Below are positions 29,342 to 37,263 of a stretch of 64,000 nt of DNA, piece after piece (positions within the stretch are counted from its first letter, which is position 1; each line of letters starts with the position of its first letter). The translations under genes were made by a program, and so were the position numbers. Location of the stretch: contig CBDDJJ010000001.1 in NCBI GenBank assembly GCA_965229625.1, forward strand, positions 2,852,001-2,916,000. Reading direction: 5' to 3'. The notes under the pieces were generated by a model. It saw only the letters and a program-made list of their open reading frames with translations. It was not told the DNA's origin and searched no databases. Source of the stretch: JANQIO01 sp965229625 (lineage in GTDB: Bacteria; Pseudomonadota; Gammaproteobacteria; Pseudomonadales; Halieaceae).

Positions 29342-30346
29342 TCAGATGTCCATCCAGTCAGGTACCGGTAATCCACGATTGCGCAGGAATGCCGGGTTGA
29401 ACAGCTTGCTCTGGTAGCGATTACCGTAGTCGCAGAGGATGGTAACGACGGTGTGCCCGGGGCCCAGTTCCTCAGCCAGTGCCACAGCGCCGGCGATATT
29501 GATGCCGGAGGAGCCCCCAAGGCAGAGACCCTCGTGCTTGAGCAGGTTGAAGACCCAGGGCAGGGCCTCGGCGTCACTGATCCGGTAGGCATGGTCTACC
29601 TGGGCCTGGGCGATATTTTCGGTGATGTGGTTGATGCCGATACCTTCCATCATCGAACTGCCCTCACCGGGTTCCAGTTCGCCGCTGGTGTAATAGCTGT
29701 AGAGGGAGGCGTCCACCGGGTCGGCGACGCCGATTTTCACCGCGGGGTTCTTCTCCTTCAGCGCATTGGATACGCCGGCCAGGGTGCCACCGGTACCTAC
29801 CGCGCAGATGAAGCCATCCACCTTGCCCTCGGTCTGCTCCCAGATTTCTGTACCCGTGGTCTCGGCGTGGAAGCGCATGTTGGCCAGGTTGTCGAACTGC
29901 TGGGCCCAGAAGGCACCGTTGTCGGAGCTGGCGTTGAGCTTCTCCGCGAGCCGGCCCGCGGTGTGGATGTAGTGGTTTTCATCCGCGTAGGAAGTGGCCG
30001 GCACCAGGTGCAGTTCGGCGCCGAGCAGCTCCAGGGTTTCTATCTTTTCCTTGCTCTGGGTGACCGGCATGACGACCACGCTGCGGTAACCCAGGGCATT
30101 GGCCAGCAGCGTCAGGCCGATACCGGTGTTGCCCGCGGTTCCTTCAACGACGGTTCCCCCGGGTGCAATTGCGCCGCGTGCTTCCGCGTCGCGGAGAATG
30201 CCCAGTGCCGTGCGGTCCTTGACGGAGCTGCCTGGGTTGAGAAATTCGGCCTTGCCGTAGATGTCGCAGCCAGTGCGCTCCGAAGCTTCGCGCAGGAACA
30301 GCAGGGGGGTGTTGCCAATCAGCGAGGTGACGTCCTGGGCGGGCAT
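29342..30346 (-). CDS. PLP-dependent cysteine synthase family enzyme
   Basis: A 334-aa fold-type II enzyme. The PLP lysine is in NPGSSVKDRTA (about residue 44), the asparagine loop in EGTAGNTGIGL, the phosphate loop in GTGGTLAGVS, and the serine loop in GGSSGINIAG. This matches O-acetylserine sulfhydrylase or cystathionine beta-synthase-like enzymes. The substrate choice cannot be read with certainty. The ATG at 30346 has AAGGA nine bases upstream; an in-frame TTG at 30361 is less likely. Confidence 0.88.
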   Translation of the reverse strand: MPAQDVTSLIGNTPLLFLREASERTGCDIYGKAEFLNPGSSVKDRTALGILRDAEARGAIAPGGTVVEGTAGNTGIGLTLLANALGYRSVVVMPVTQSKEKIETLELLGAELHLVPATSYADENHYIHTAGRLAEKLNASSDNGAFWAQQFDNLANMRFHAETTGTEIWEQTEGKVDGFICAVGTGGTLAGVSNALKEKNPAVKIGVADPVDASLYSYYTSGELEPGEGSSMMEGIGINHITENIAQAQVDHAYRISDAEALPWVFNLLKHEGLCLGGSSGINIAGAVALAEELGPGHTVVTILCDYGNRYQSKLFNPAFLRNRGLPVPDWMDI

Positions 30347-30371
30347 GGTGGGGTCCTTCAAACGGTGCGCG

Positions 30372-31565
30372 CTAGTATGCCATATCCCCGTGCCGCAGGC
30401 GCCAGATCAGCACCAGTGACAGCAGGCTGCAGGCCAGGATGGCGGCGGTCATCGGTAGTGGGGAGTCATTCAGCAAGATGCCGACTACCGCCCCGGCAGC
30501 GGCTGATAAACCCATCTGGATAAAGCCGAACAGCGCCGAGGCGGTGCCGGCCATTTCCGTGAAAGGACGCAGTGCCATGGCCATGGCGTGGGGCAGCGCG
30601 ATCCCTACGCCGCCGACGTAGAGCGCCATGGGCAAAACGATGCTTGCCGGGTGAAACCAGATCAGCGGGCCGATGAGCATCAGCAAGGCCCCGCCGGTGG
30701 CCGCCACGGTGCCCTGCCACATGACCGTCTCAGAGCGGCGGTGTATGGCCAGCCGGGCGCTCAACGCGCTGCCACCGATGTAGCCTGCCACAGTGGTCAG
30801 GAACAGCGCGCCAAAATACTCCAGTGGCACCCCCATCATATCGATAAAGACAAAGCTCGCCCCGGACAGGAAGCAGATCATGCCGGCATAGAGCAACGCG
30901 CTGGCGACGGTCGTCTCGCGGAACTGGGCATGGCGCAGCAGAATGCCGTAGTTGCGAGCGATATTGGCCGGGTGCAGCGCCTGTTGCACGGGCAGGGATT
31001 CCGGCAGCTTCCAGCCAACGATGATAGCCACCAGCAGGCTGTAGGCAGCCAGCGACAGGAAAATCCAGGGCCAGGGCAATACCGCCAGCATCAGGCTGCC
31101 CAGCGTCGGTGCCACCGCCGGCGCCAGGGCCATGATCATGGCGATCAACGCCAGGGCCCGGGCGGCGCCCTGGGGGCCATACAGGTCGCGGGCAATGGTG
31201 CGGCCCAGGGTCGGCCCTACACAGGCGCCGATCCCCTGCACGACGCGAAAGGCAATCAGCTGCTCGATGGTGTCCGCCAGGGCGCAGGCCACGGTCGCCA
31301 CTGCATACAGCAGCAGCCCACCCAGCACCACAGGCCGCCGGCCGTAGCGGTCTGCCAGCGGACCGCAGGCGAGGTGGAAGAGCGAGAAACCGACCAGGTA
31401 GGCACTGATGGTGAGCTGCACCCGGGCAGTGTCGGAAGCAAACGCATCCACCATGCCGGGCAGCGCCGGCAGGTACATATCAATGGTCAAAGGTCCCAGC
31501 GCCACCAGCGAGGCCAGCAGCACGATGAGGCCGGCGGACCGGTGGTCGGGGGAAGGCTCAGACAT
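30372..31565 (-). CDS. Bcr/CflA family multidrug efflux MFS transporter
   Basis: A 397-aa, 12-helix MFS protein. Its N terminus reads LVALGPLTIDMYLPALPGM, the hallmark of the Bcr/CflA subgroup, with the MFS motif GPLADRYGRRPVV between helices 2 and 3 and RVVQGIGACVGP in helix 4. Known relatives export bicyclomycin, chloramphenicol or other small molecules and peptides. It lies 25 bp upstream of the cysteine synthase gene, an association also seen with Bcr-type cysteine or sulfonamide exporters; that link is inference. Confidence 0.9.
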   Translation of the reverse strand: MSEPSPDHRSAGLIVLLASLVALGPLTIDMYLPALPGMVDAFASDTARVQLTISAYLVGFSLFHLACGPLADRYGRRPVVLGGLLLYAVATVACALADTIEQLIAFRVVQGIGACVGPTLGRTIARDLYGPQGAARALALIAMIMALAPAVAPTLGSLMLAVLPWPWIFLSLAAYSLLVAIIVGWKLPESLPVQQALHPANIARNYGILLRHAQFRETTVASALLYAGMICFLSGASFVFIDMMGVPLEYFGALFLTTVAGYIGGSALSARLAIHRRSETVMWQGTVAATGGALLMLIGPLIWFHPASIVLPMALYVGGVGIALPHAMAMALRPFTEMAGTASALFGFIQMGLSAAAGAVVGILLNDSPLPMTAAILACSLLSLVLIWRLRHGDMAY

Positions 31566-31752
31566 GGCTGCGGGATGCTACCACAACCTCCCGCTATCCC
31601 CGTCGGTTTGATTTATGGACTGTTGCTCGTGTGCGTATCGAAGCCGCGCGCGCAGCACCATGGACCCTTTCTCAGCGCGCCAGAAGCGTGCCCCGCCTGC
31701 CTCCTTGTGCGACGGCCATCCAAGGAGAGTTGCTTCGGATGGCGGTCGCGAA

Positions 31753-31853
31753 CTGGGTATAGGCCTTCACGGACACGCTAAAAGCATGACATCCCTGTCC
31801 CGCTCGGGAACGGCCGTCCTGGCCGTTCACGGTCCGTGAAGGCCTATACCCAG
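31753..31853. repeat. Structured hairpin element, copy A
   Basis: Perfect 22-bp arms at 31753-31774 and 31832-31853 enclose a 57-bp core. Inside the core, GACA/TGTC (31788-31799) form a small hairpin around TCCC, closed by AGC/GCT. GAACGGCC/GGCCGTTC (31808-31828) form a second. The whole folds as a long stem carrying two hairpins. It lies in the 522-bp gene-free gap between the Bcr/CflA and SDR genes; 31566-31752 shows nothing recognisable. Confidence 0.85.
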
Positions 31854-31927
31854 CTCACGCCCTCGTGCAGAGTGTGATACTTGGTTGTCTTGTTAGAAGC
31901 GCGGATTCGAGGGTCATACCTTCGTGA

Positions 31928-32047
31928 GCGCGTGTAGCGCCCGGGGGCCTGCCGGGACCGTATGCGGCCAGGGACGGCCGCATCCGAGCGAGACAGGGAT
32001 GTCATGCTTGTAGCGTGTCCCGGCAGGACCCCGGGTGCTACACGCGC
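31928..32047. repeat. Structured hairpin element, copy B (inverted)
   Basis: Same element as copy A on the other strand, 74 bp away. Arms of 31 bp (31928-31958 and 32017-32047) pair at 29 positions plus one G-T. They share no sequence with the arms of copy A except GGAC/GTCC next to the core. The cores agree at 49 of 58 aligned positions. Six of the nine differences are three compensated pairs in the inner stem: GAA/TTC in copy A, ATG/CAT in copy B. Confidence 0.85.
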
Positions 32048-32053
32048 GGACTT

Positions 32054-32071
32054 ACAGGCACCGATGCCTGT
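32054..32071. repeat. Short hairpin after the SDR gene
   Basis: ACAGGCA and TGCCTGT form a 7-bp stem with a 4-nt loop, 17 bp beyond the SDR stop codon. There is no T tract on either strand, so a terminator role is doubtful. Confidence 0.4.
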
Positions 32072-32087
32072 CGTGTGTCACTCGGAG

Positions 32088-32870
32088 TTATTTGTTCTCG
32101 AAGCTGAGAACGGTTTTCCACCAGAGTTTGGGAAGCAGGACCTTCCACAGCATGAGCAGGCGGGCCTCGCCCGGGTAGATGATGTCACGGTTCTTGCGGA
32201 TGCCGCGCTCGATGGCGTCGATAATCTTCTCGGGATTGGCCAGTCGCCCAGTCTTGCGCGCTTCCTGGATGCTGCCCGGCGTATCGGTAGCGACAGTCTG
32301 GTCGATCAGCGGTGTGTTGACGGCGGGCGGGCAGACCAGGTGGATGCTGACCCCGCGGCCGCGAATTTCGTTTTGCAGGCACTCCACGTAGGTATTTACG
32401 GCTGACTTGGTGGCGCAATAGGCGCCCATTTTCGGCACGATGGCCACGCCGGCGATCGAGCCAAATAGCACCATGCGACCGCTGCCGCGCTCCAGCATGG
32501 CGGGCAGCAGGGTCTTGATCATGTAGACCGTACCAAAGAAATTCACCTGGAACAGGAACGCCAGTTTGTCGTTGCTGTGGTCTTCCAGCGCGTGGGCGGG
32601 CATCAGCGCCGCGGCGTGTACCAGTTCATCCACTTCGCCCAGGTCACCGCGTATCTCGGCCACCCGAGACTCGATCTGTTCGGCCGAGCTGATATCGCAG
32701 GTGTAGCCATGCATGTTGTCATGGCCCTGAGCGGTTTCCGCCAGGCCTTCCTCGTTGAGGTCCAGTGCGGCAACGGTCACGCCGCTGGCGGCCAGGCGCC
32801 GGGCGTAAATCCTGCCCATGCCGCTGGCGGCACCGGTGACAAGGGCCAGCCTGTTTCCGTTCTTATCCAT
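32088..32870 (-). CDS. Short-chain dehydrogenase/reductase
   Basis: A 260-aa SDR with the cofactor loop TGAASGMGRIYA at residues 12-23, an Asp after strand two (ALDLNEEG) favouring NAD(H), a VHAAALMPAH segment replacing NNAG, the catalytic Ser in FGSIAGVA and YCATKSAV with Tyr-x3-Lys. The C-terminal 40 residues are basic and hydrophobic (LLMLWKVLLPKLWWK) and may touch the membrane. Substrate unknown. It lies 118 bp downstream of the Lrp gene and may be transcribed separately. Confidence 0.88.
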   Translation of the reverse strand: MDKNGNRLALVTGAASGMGRIYARRLAASGVTVAALDLNEEGLAETAQGHDNMHGYTCDISSAEQIESRVAEIRGDLGEVDELVHAAALMPAHALEDHSNDKLAFLFQVNFFGTVYMIKTLLPAMLERGSGRMVLFGSIAGVAIVPKMGAYCATKSAVNTYVECLQNEIRGRGVSIHLVCPPAVNTPLIDQTVATDTPGSIQEARKTGRLANPEKIIDAIERGIRKNRDIIYPGEARLLMLWKVLLPKLWWKTVLSFENK

Positions 32871-32988
32871 ACTTCGCCTACTGGCTAATAGTCTTTAGGC
32901 AAATCATCATAGGGTGGGTGCTGCGCCTTCTCAAGCGTGATGGTTCAGTACGGAATACCTGTCACGACCGTCGCAACGGCCGCTACAC

Positions 32989-33468
32989 TCAGGCTTTCTG
33001 GATGTGGTCCAGCGGCAACTCGGTCTTACGAACCACCGGCCGCAGTACGAAGCTCGACTGCACGCCGGTGACCCCTTCTATGCGGGTGAGCTTGCCGAGC
33101 AGGAAGGCCTCGTAGTATTCCATGTCCGGTACGACGGCCTTCACCAGGTAATCCGCGGCATTGCCTGTCACCACCGCACACTCCACGACCTCCGGGAAGG
33201 CCTGCACCTGCTGCTCAAAATTCTCGAAGCGCTCGGGGGTGTGGCGGTCCATTTCGATCGTGATGAAGGCCGTCAGCTTGAGGCCAAGCTGGGACTGGTT
33301 GAGCAAGGTAACGTGGCGATCGATGATGCCCGACTCTTCCAAGCGCTTGACCCGGCGTGAGCAGGGAGTCGGTGACAGGCCCACGGCGTCTGCCAGCTCC
33401 AGGTTGCTGATGCGACCGTTGCGCTGTATCTCTTCCAGTATGCGCCGGTCAATGCGGTCCAGTTTCAC
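32989..33468 (-). CDS. Lrp/AsnC family transcriptional regulator
   Basis: A 159-aa protein with an N-terminal winged helix-turn-helix (LDRIDRRILEEIQRNGR, then LADAVGLSPTPCSRRVKRLE) and a C-terminal RAM ligand-binding domain ending in SSFVLRPVV. Such regulators sense amino acids. Its ATG overlaps the stop of the Na+/alanine symporter gene (33465-33468, ATGA), so it is co-translated with that transporter and probably controls it and the divergent serine racemase-like gene. Confidence 0.92.
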   Translation of the reverse strand: MKLDRIDRRILEEIQRNGRISNLELADAVGLSPTPCSRRVKRLEESGIIDRHVTLLNQSQLGLKLTAFITIEMDRHTPERFENFEQQVQAFPEVVECAVVTGNAADYLVKAVVPDMEYYEAFLLGKLTRIEGVTGVQSSFVLRPVVRKTELPLDHIQKA

Positions 33469-34850
33469 TGCTCGTCTCCTGTCGCGGCTGGCGTGGCGAC
33501 CGGCGCAGCCGCCTGCTCGAAGTAGCGGCGCGCGGCGGCCATGACTCTGGGCGCCAGCAGCAGCGTTGCGGTCATGGTCGGTATAGCCATCAGGCCATAG
33601 GCCCCGACGATCAGGTTGAACACCACGTCAATACTGACGCTGGCTCCGAATACTATAGTCCCGATAAAGAAGTAGCGGAACCAGTGCTGGTAGCGGGCGC
33701 CGAACAGGAAGCCGAAACAGGTTGCCCCGTAGTACCAGCCGGCAAACATGGTGGTGAGGCTCAAAATCAGCACCACGACCGCCAGCAGCGGTGTGGCCAC
33801 CAGGCCCAGCTCGGCGCGCAGCGCAGTCAGCGTCATGGCCACCCCGTTGAGCTCACCGGGGGCCTGCCAAAGTCCGGACACCAGTATTACCAGCGCTGTA
33901 CAGGTGCACAGCAGCAAAGTGTCGATCATCGGACCCAGCATCGCCACCAGGCCTTCCTTTATTGGCTCACGGGTGCGCGCCACGCTGTGGGCCATCACCT
34001 CTGTGCCGAGGCCAGCCTCATTGGAGAAAGTGCCGCGGCTCACGCCGACCAGTACCACGCCCAGCAACCCGCCACCGACCGCCTGTGGGTTGAACGCCTC
34101 GGTGACGATCAGGCCCAGCAGTGCAGGAATCTCGCCGGCGTGATTGGCCAGCACCAGCAGTGTCATCGACAGGTACAGCACAGACATGGCGGGCAGCAGA
34201 GTCACCGCGACCCGGGCAACACGCTGCAGTCCTCCGAACACGACTGCGGCCACGATACCGGCCACCAGCACCCCGACTCCGACATTGAAGCTACCGCCCA
34301 GCCCCTGGGCGCCCAGGCTCTCGCGTACCAGGGCAGTGAGCTGGTTGGCCTGGAACATGGGCAGGGTGCCAATCAGTCCGGCGGCGGAAAACAGCACGGC
34401 CAGGGGATAAAAAGGGCGGGGCAGGGCCTCGCGGATGATGTACTGTGGCCCGCCGCGCAGCTGGCCCAGACTGTCCCTGCCCCGGTACATGATGCCCAGG
34501 CTGCAGGTGAAGAACTTGGTGGCTACACCCACCAGGGCGCTGGCCCACATCCAGAATACGGCGCCGGGCCCGCCGGCCACGATGGCGAGCGCCACGCCGG
34601 CAATATTGCCAAGCCCCAGGGTACCGGCCAGTGCCGCGGCCAGCGCTTGGGCATGGCTCAACTCGCCGGGTTCATCCGGCGTATCGTGGCGACCCAGGGT
34701 GATGGCGATGGCGTGGCCGACATGGCGATAGGGAAGCAGGCGCGAGTAGACGGCAAAGAACAGGCCGCCGCCCACCAACAGCACGAGCAGCGGTGTACCC
34801 CAGATCGTATTCGCAAAAACTGCGGACCAGCGCTCCAGCAAATCGAGCAT
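33465..34850 (-). CDS. Sodium:alanine symporter (AGCS family)
   Basis: A 461-aa transporter with about 11 helices. AGCS motifs are visible: AALAGTLGLGNIAGVALAI, GGPGAVFWMW, RGGPQYIIREAL and the signature GVSRGTFSNEAGLGTE. It imports alanine or glycine with Na+. Its start codon directly follows the stop codon of the deacetylase gene (TGA-ATG) and its end overlaps lrp, giving a tightly coupled three-gene operon. Confidence 0.94.
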   Translation of the reverse strand: MLDLLERWSAVFANTIWGTPLLVLLVGGGLFFAVYSRLLPYRHVGHAIAITLGRHDTPDEPGELSHAQALAAALAGTLGLGNIAGVALAIVAGGPGAVFWMWASALVGVATKFFTCSLGIMYRGRDSLGQLRGGPQYIIREALPRPFYPLAVLFSAAGLIGTLPMFQANQLTALVRESLGAQGLGGSFNVGVGVLVAGIVAAVVFGGLQRVARVAVTLLPAMSVLYLSMTLLVLANHAGEIPALLGLIVTEAFNPQAVGGGLLGVVLVGVSRGTFSNEAGLGTEVMAHSVARTREPIKEGLVAMLGPMIDTLLLCTCTALVILVSGLWQAPGELNGVAMTLTALRAELGLVATPLLAVVVLILSLTTMFAGWYYGATCFGFLFGARYQHWFRYFFIGTIVFGASVSIDVVFNLIVGAYGLMAIPTMTATLLLAPRVMAAARRYFEQAAAPVATPAATGDEQ

Positions 34851-35768
34851 TCAGGCGCTGAGGGCAACCAGGTGGGCGAGTGTGCTGCGCGCCAGCGCTT
34901 CCAGGTGGTAGCCGCCCTCGAGGGTGGAGACCAGCCGGCCATTACAGTAGCGCTCCGCTGCATCCACCAGCAGCTCGCTCACCCAGCGGTAGTCATCGTC
35001 TTCCAGCAACAGGCCGCCGAGCGGGTCCTCCCGGTGCGCATCAAACCCTGCTGATACCAGGATCAGGTCCGGACGGTGTCGCTCGAGGGCGGGCAGCCAG
35101 TCGCGCTCCAGGGCCAGCCGAAACTGTTCGCCGGCGGAGCCGGCTGACAGCGGTGTCAGCACGATGTTGTCGGCGGACACCTCGTCGAAGCGACCCGGGT
35201 AAAACGGGTACTGGAAGCTTGAGCAAACCAGCACCTCCGGGCGGTCGAGGAAGATCTCCACCGTGCCATTGCCGTGGTGCACATCGAAATCGAAGATCGC
35301 CACCCGCTCGGCGCCCTGAGCCAACGCCCGCTCCGCGGCCAGCGCAATATTGTTGAACAGGCAGAAACCCATCGGTATGGCTGATTCCGCATGGTGGCCC
35401 GGCGGCCTGACTGCGCAGAAGGCGCGCCGGGTCTCGCCGGCCAGCACCGCGTCGACAGCCTGTACTGCGGCACCGGCGGCCAGGCGCGCCGCCCTCAGGC
35501 TGTAGCGGTTCAGGGAGGTATCTGCATCAACCCGTACAATCCCGTCCCCGGGTTTGAGGGCGGCCAGCTGCGCCACGTACTCGGAAGGGTGCACCTGGCC
35601 AAAGCATCGATCATCGATTTCAGTCGCCGTCACCGGCTCCAACGCACCCTGCCAGTCGCGCTCGCGCACGGCCGCGTGAATGGCCTTGAGGCGCGCCGGG
35701 CTTTCCGGGTGATGGTCCAGCATGACGTGCTTTTCGCAGTCGTCGTGGCTGATAAAGAGGACGGACAT
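34851..35768 (-). CDS. Histone deacetylase family protein
   Basis: A 305-aa arginase-fold deacetylase. Zinc and catalytic residues are present: the tandem His in RPPGHHAES, Asp and His in FDFDVHHGNGT, Asp in SAGFDAHRED, and the transition-state Tyr in LEGGYHLEAL. Bacterial members act on acetylated small molecules, polyamines or proteins; the substrate is not evident. The ATG at 35768 is eight bases past TAATAT (35782-35777) with no Shine-Dalgarno sequence, hinting at an almost leaderless message. A much longer upstream extension on this strand is antisense to the next gene and rejected. Confidence 0.9.
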   Translation of the reverse strand: MSVLFISHDDCEKHVMLDHHPESPARLKAIHAAVRERDWQGALEPVTATEIDDRCFGQVHPSEYVAQLAALKPGDGIVRVDADTSLNRYSLRAARLAAGAAVQAVDAVLAGETRRAFCAVRPPGHHAESAIPMGFCLFNNIALAAERALAQGAERVAIFDFDVHHGNGTVEIFLDRPEVLVCSSFQYPFYPGRFDEVSADNIVLTPLSAGSAGEQFRLALERDWLPALERHRPDLILVSAGFDAHREDPLGGLLLEDDDYRWVSELLVDAAERYCNGRLVSTLEGGYHLEALARSTLAHLVALSA

Positions 35769-35774
35769 GTCTGG

Positions 35775-35780
35775 TATATT
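35775..35780 (+). promoter_or_regulatory. AT-rich divergent promoter core
   Basis: The 36-bp gap between the deacetylase and racemase-like genes contains TATATT (35775-35780), a -10 match for the plus strand. The overlapping TAATAT (35782-35777) is a match for the minus strand. No good -35 sequences are seen. The two genes must share this tiny control region. Confidence 0.35.
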
Positions 35781-35804
35781 AGCGCTTTCGCGAGGCCTAT
35801 TGAT

Positions 35805-36770
35805 ATGAATGATATGACCGTGACGCCGGCGGGCGTTACGCTCGACGACATCCGTGTCGCCCATGCGCGCATCGCACCGCATATTCACCGTACGCCTGTG
35901 CTGCATAGCCGCCTGCTGGACGAGCGCGCCGGCTGCGAGGTGTACTTCAAGTGCGAGAACCTGCAAAAGATCGGCGCCTTCAAGGCGCGAGGCGCGCTCA
36001 ATGCGGTGCTGGGCCTGGACGAGGAGACTGCGGTGCACGGGGTGGCCACCCACTCCTCCGGCAACCACGGCGCGGCGCTGGCCATGGCCGCCGGGGTGCG
36101 GGGTATCCCTGCGCATATCGTGATGCCGTCCAATGCGCCGGCGGTCAAGAAGGCGGCGGTGGCGGGCTACGGTGGCCACATCGTCGAGTGCGAACCAACC
36201 CTGGCGGCGCGGGAAACCACCCTGGACAAGGTCGTCGCGGAACACGGCAGCCATGTTGTGCACCCCTACGATGATGCCCGGGTGATTGCCGGCCAGGGCA
36301 CCACCGCCCTTGAATTGTTGGAACAACTCGACGACATCGACGTGGTGGTGATCCCGGTGGGCGGCGGTGGCTTGCTGGGCGGAATGGCCACCACCATCAA
36401 GAGCCTGAATCCCGCCATCGAAGTCATGGCGGCGGAGCCGGCCGGCGCCGACGACGCCTTTCGTTCCTTCGGGTCGGGCTACCTTGTTCCTCAGGAAAAC
36501 CCCAATACCATTGCCGACGGGCTGCTCACCAGCCTCGGCGATCTCAACTACGCCATCATCCGCGAGCGGGTGGATACCATGGTCACGGTCGAAGACGACA
36601 CTATTATCGAGGCCATGAAACTGCAGTGGACACGCCTGAAGAGTGTGGTTGAACCGTCCGGGGCGGTCACCTTCGCCGCGCTGCTGGAGCACCCGGAGCG
36701 TTTTCGCGGGCGCCGTGTCGCCTGTGTGATCAGCGGTGGCAATGTCGACCTGGAGAAGCTGCCCTGGTGA
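35805..36770 (+). CDS. Serine racemase/threonine dehydratase-like PLP enzyme
   Basis: A 321-aa fold-type II PLP enzyme without a C-terminal ACT domain. Schiff-base Lys60 lies in GAFKARGA, the SSGNHG loop at 84-89, and the phosphate-binding GGGGLLGG at 186-193. The single-domain length fits catabolic threonine dehydratase, serine racemase or hydroxyaspartate dehydratase rather than IlvA. Its divergence from an alanine-symporter/Lrp operon suggests amino acid catabolism. Start at 35805 has GAGG nine bases upstream; a second ATG at 35814 is possible. Confidence 0.88.
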   Translation: MNDMTVTPAGVTLDDIRVAHARIAPHIHRTPVLHSRLLDERAGCEVYFKCENLQKIGAFKARGALNAVLGLDEETAVHGVATHSSGNHGAALAMAAGVRGIPAHIVMPSNAPAVKKAAVAGYGGHIVECEPTLAARETTLDKVVAEHGSHVVHPYDDARVIAGQGTTALELLEQLDDIDVVVIPVGGGGLLGGMATTIKSLNPAIEVMAAEPAGADDAFRSFGSGYLVPQENPNTIADGLLTSLGDLNYAIIRERVDTMVTVEDDTIIEAMKLQWTRLKSVVEPSGAVTFAALLEHPERFRGRRVACVISGGNVDLEKLPW

Positions 36771-37204
36771 GCACCGAAACCCGCTTCCACCTTGCCCTGC
36801 CGGTGACCGACCTGACCGCTGCGGCTGCCTTTTATGGCGAGGTCCTGGGCTGCGCGCGCGGACGCAGCAGCGAGCGCTGGATCGATTTCGACTTCTGGGG
36901 CCACCAGCTGGTGGTCCACCTGGTCGACGAGTTGTCCGAGGTGGCCCGCAACCCCGTGGACGGAGAACAGGTACCCGCCAGCCATTTCGGCCCGATCCTG
37001 GCGTGGGATGAGATGGCGCCACTGGAAGGGCGGCTGCAGGCGGCTGGCATAGACTTTGTGATTGAACCCACCACGCGCTTCCCCGGGCGCCGCGGGGAGC
37101 AGCGTACCCTGTTCGTGCGTGACCCCAGCGGCAATCACCTTGAGTTCAAGGCTTTTCGCAATATAGACATGTTGTTCGCCACCGACGGGCTGGATTATCC
37201 CTAG
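36767..37204 (+). CDS. VOC (glyoxalase/dioxygenase superfamily) protein
   Basis: A 145-aa protein with one pair of beta-alpha-beta-beta-beta modules. Metal-ligand positions are suggested by FHLALPVTDL (His near residue 8), the central HFGPIL and a C-terminal Glu in PSGNHLEFKAF. GTG at 36767 overlaps the stop of the upstream enzyme (GTGA), implying a shared pathway. The reaction is unknown. Confidence 0.85.
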   Translation: MSTETRFHLALPVTDLTAAAAFYGEVLGCARGRSSERWIDFDFWGHQLVVHLVDELSEVARNPVDGEQVPASHFGPILAWDEMAPLEGRLQAAGIDFVIEPTTRFPGRRGEQRTLFVRDPSGNHLEFKAFRNIDMLFATDGLDYP

Positions 37205-37227
37205 GCGCGGACGATCAGGGTCTACCC

Positions 37228-37233
37228 TATAAT
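37228..37233 (+). promoter_or_regulatory. Candidate -10 element for the MAPEG gene
   Basis: A perfect TATAAT 30 bp before the MAPEG start codon, without a recognisable -35 at 16-18 bp. Confidence 0.35.
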
Positions 37234-37263
37234 AAACCCACCTTTTTTAATGCGGACCCCGAC

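Noticed and set aside
31566..31752. Search for a transposase remnant or attachment site next to the hairpin elements
   Set aside because: No frame longer than a few dozen codons with transposase features and no tRNA gene; nothing to support a mobile-element boundary.
33684..35054. A 456-aa open frame on the plus strand opposite the alanine symporter
   Set aside because: Same antisense effect; the minus-strand protein has clear AGCS signatures.
35769..37022. Long N-terminal extension of the deacetylase frame
   Set aside because: It runs antisense through the racemase-like gene and lacks any deacetylase sequence; the family start is at 35768.
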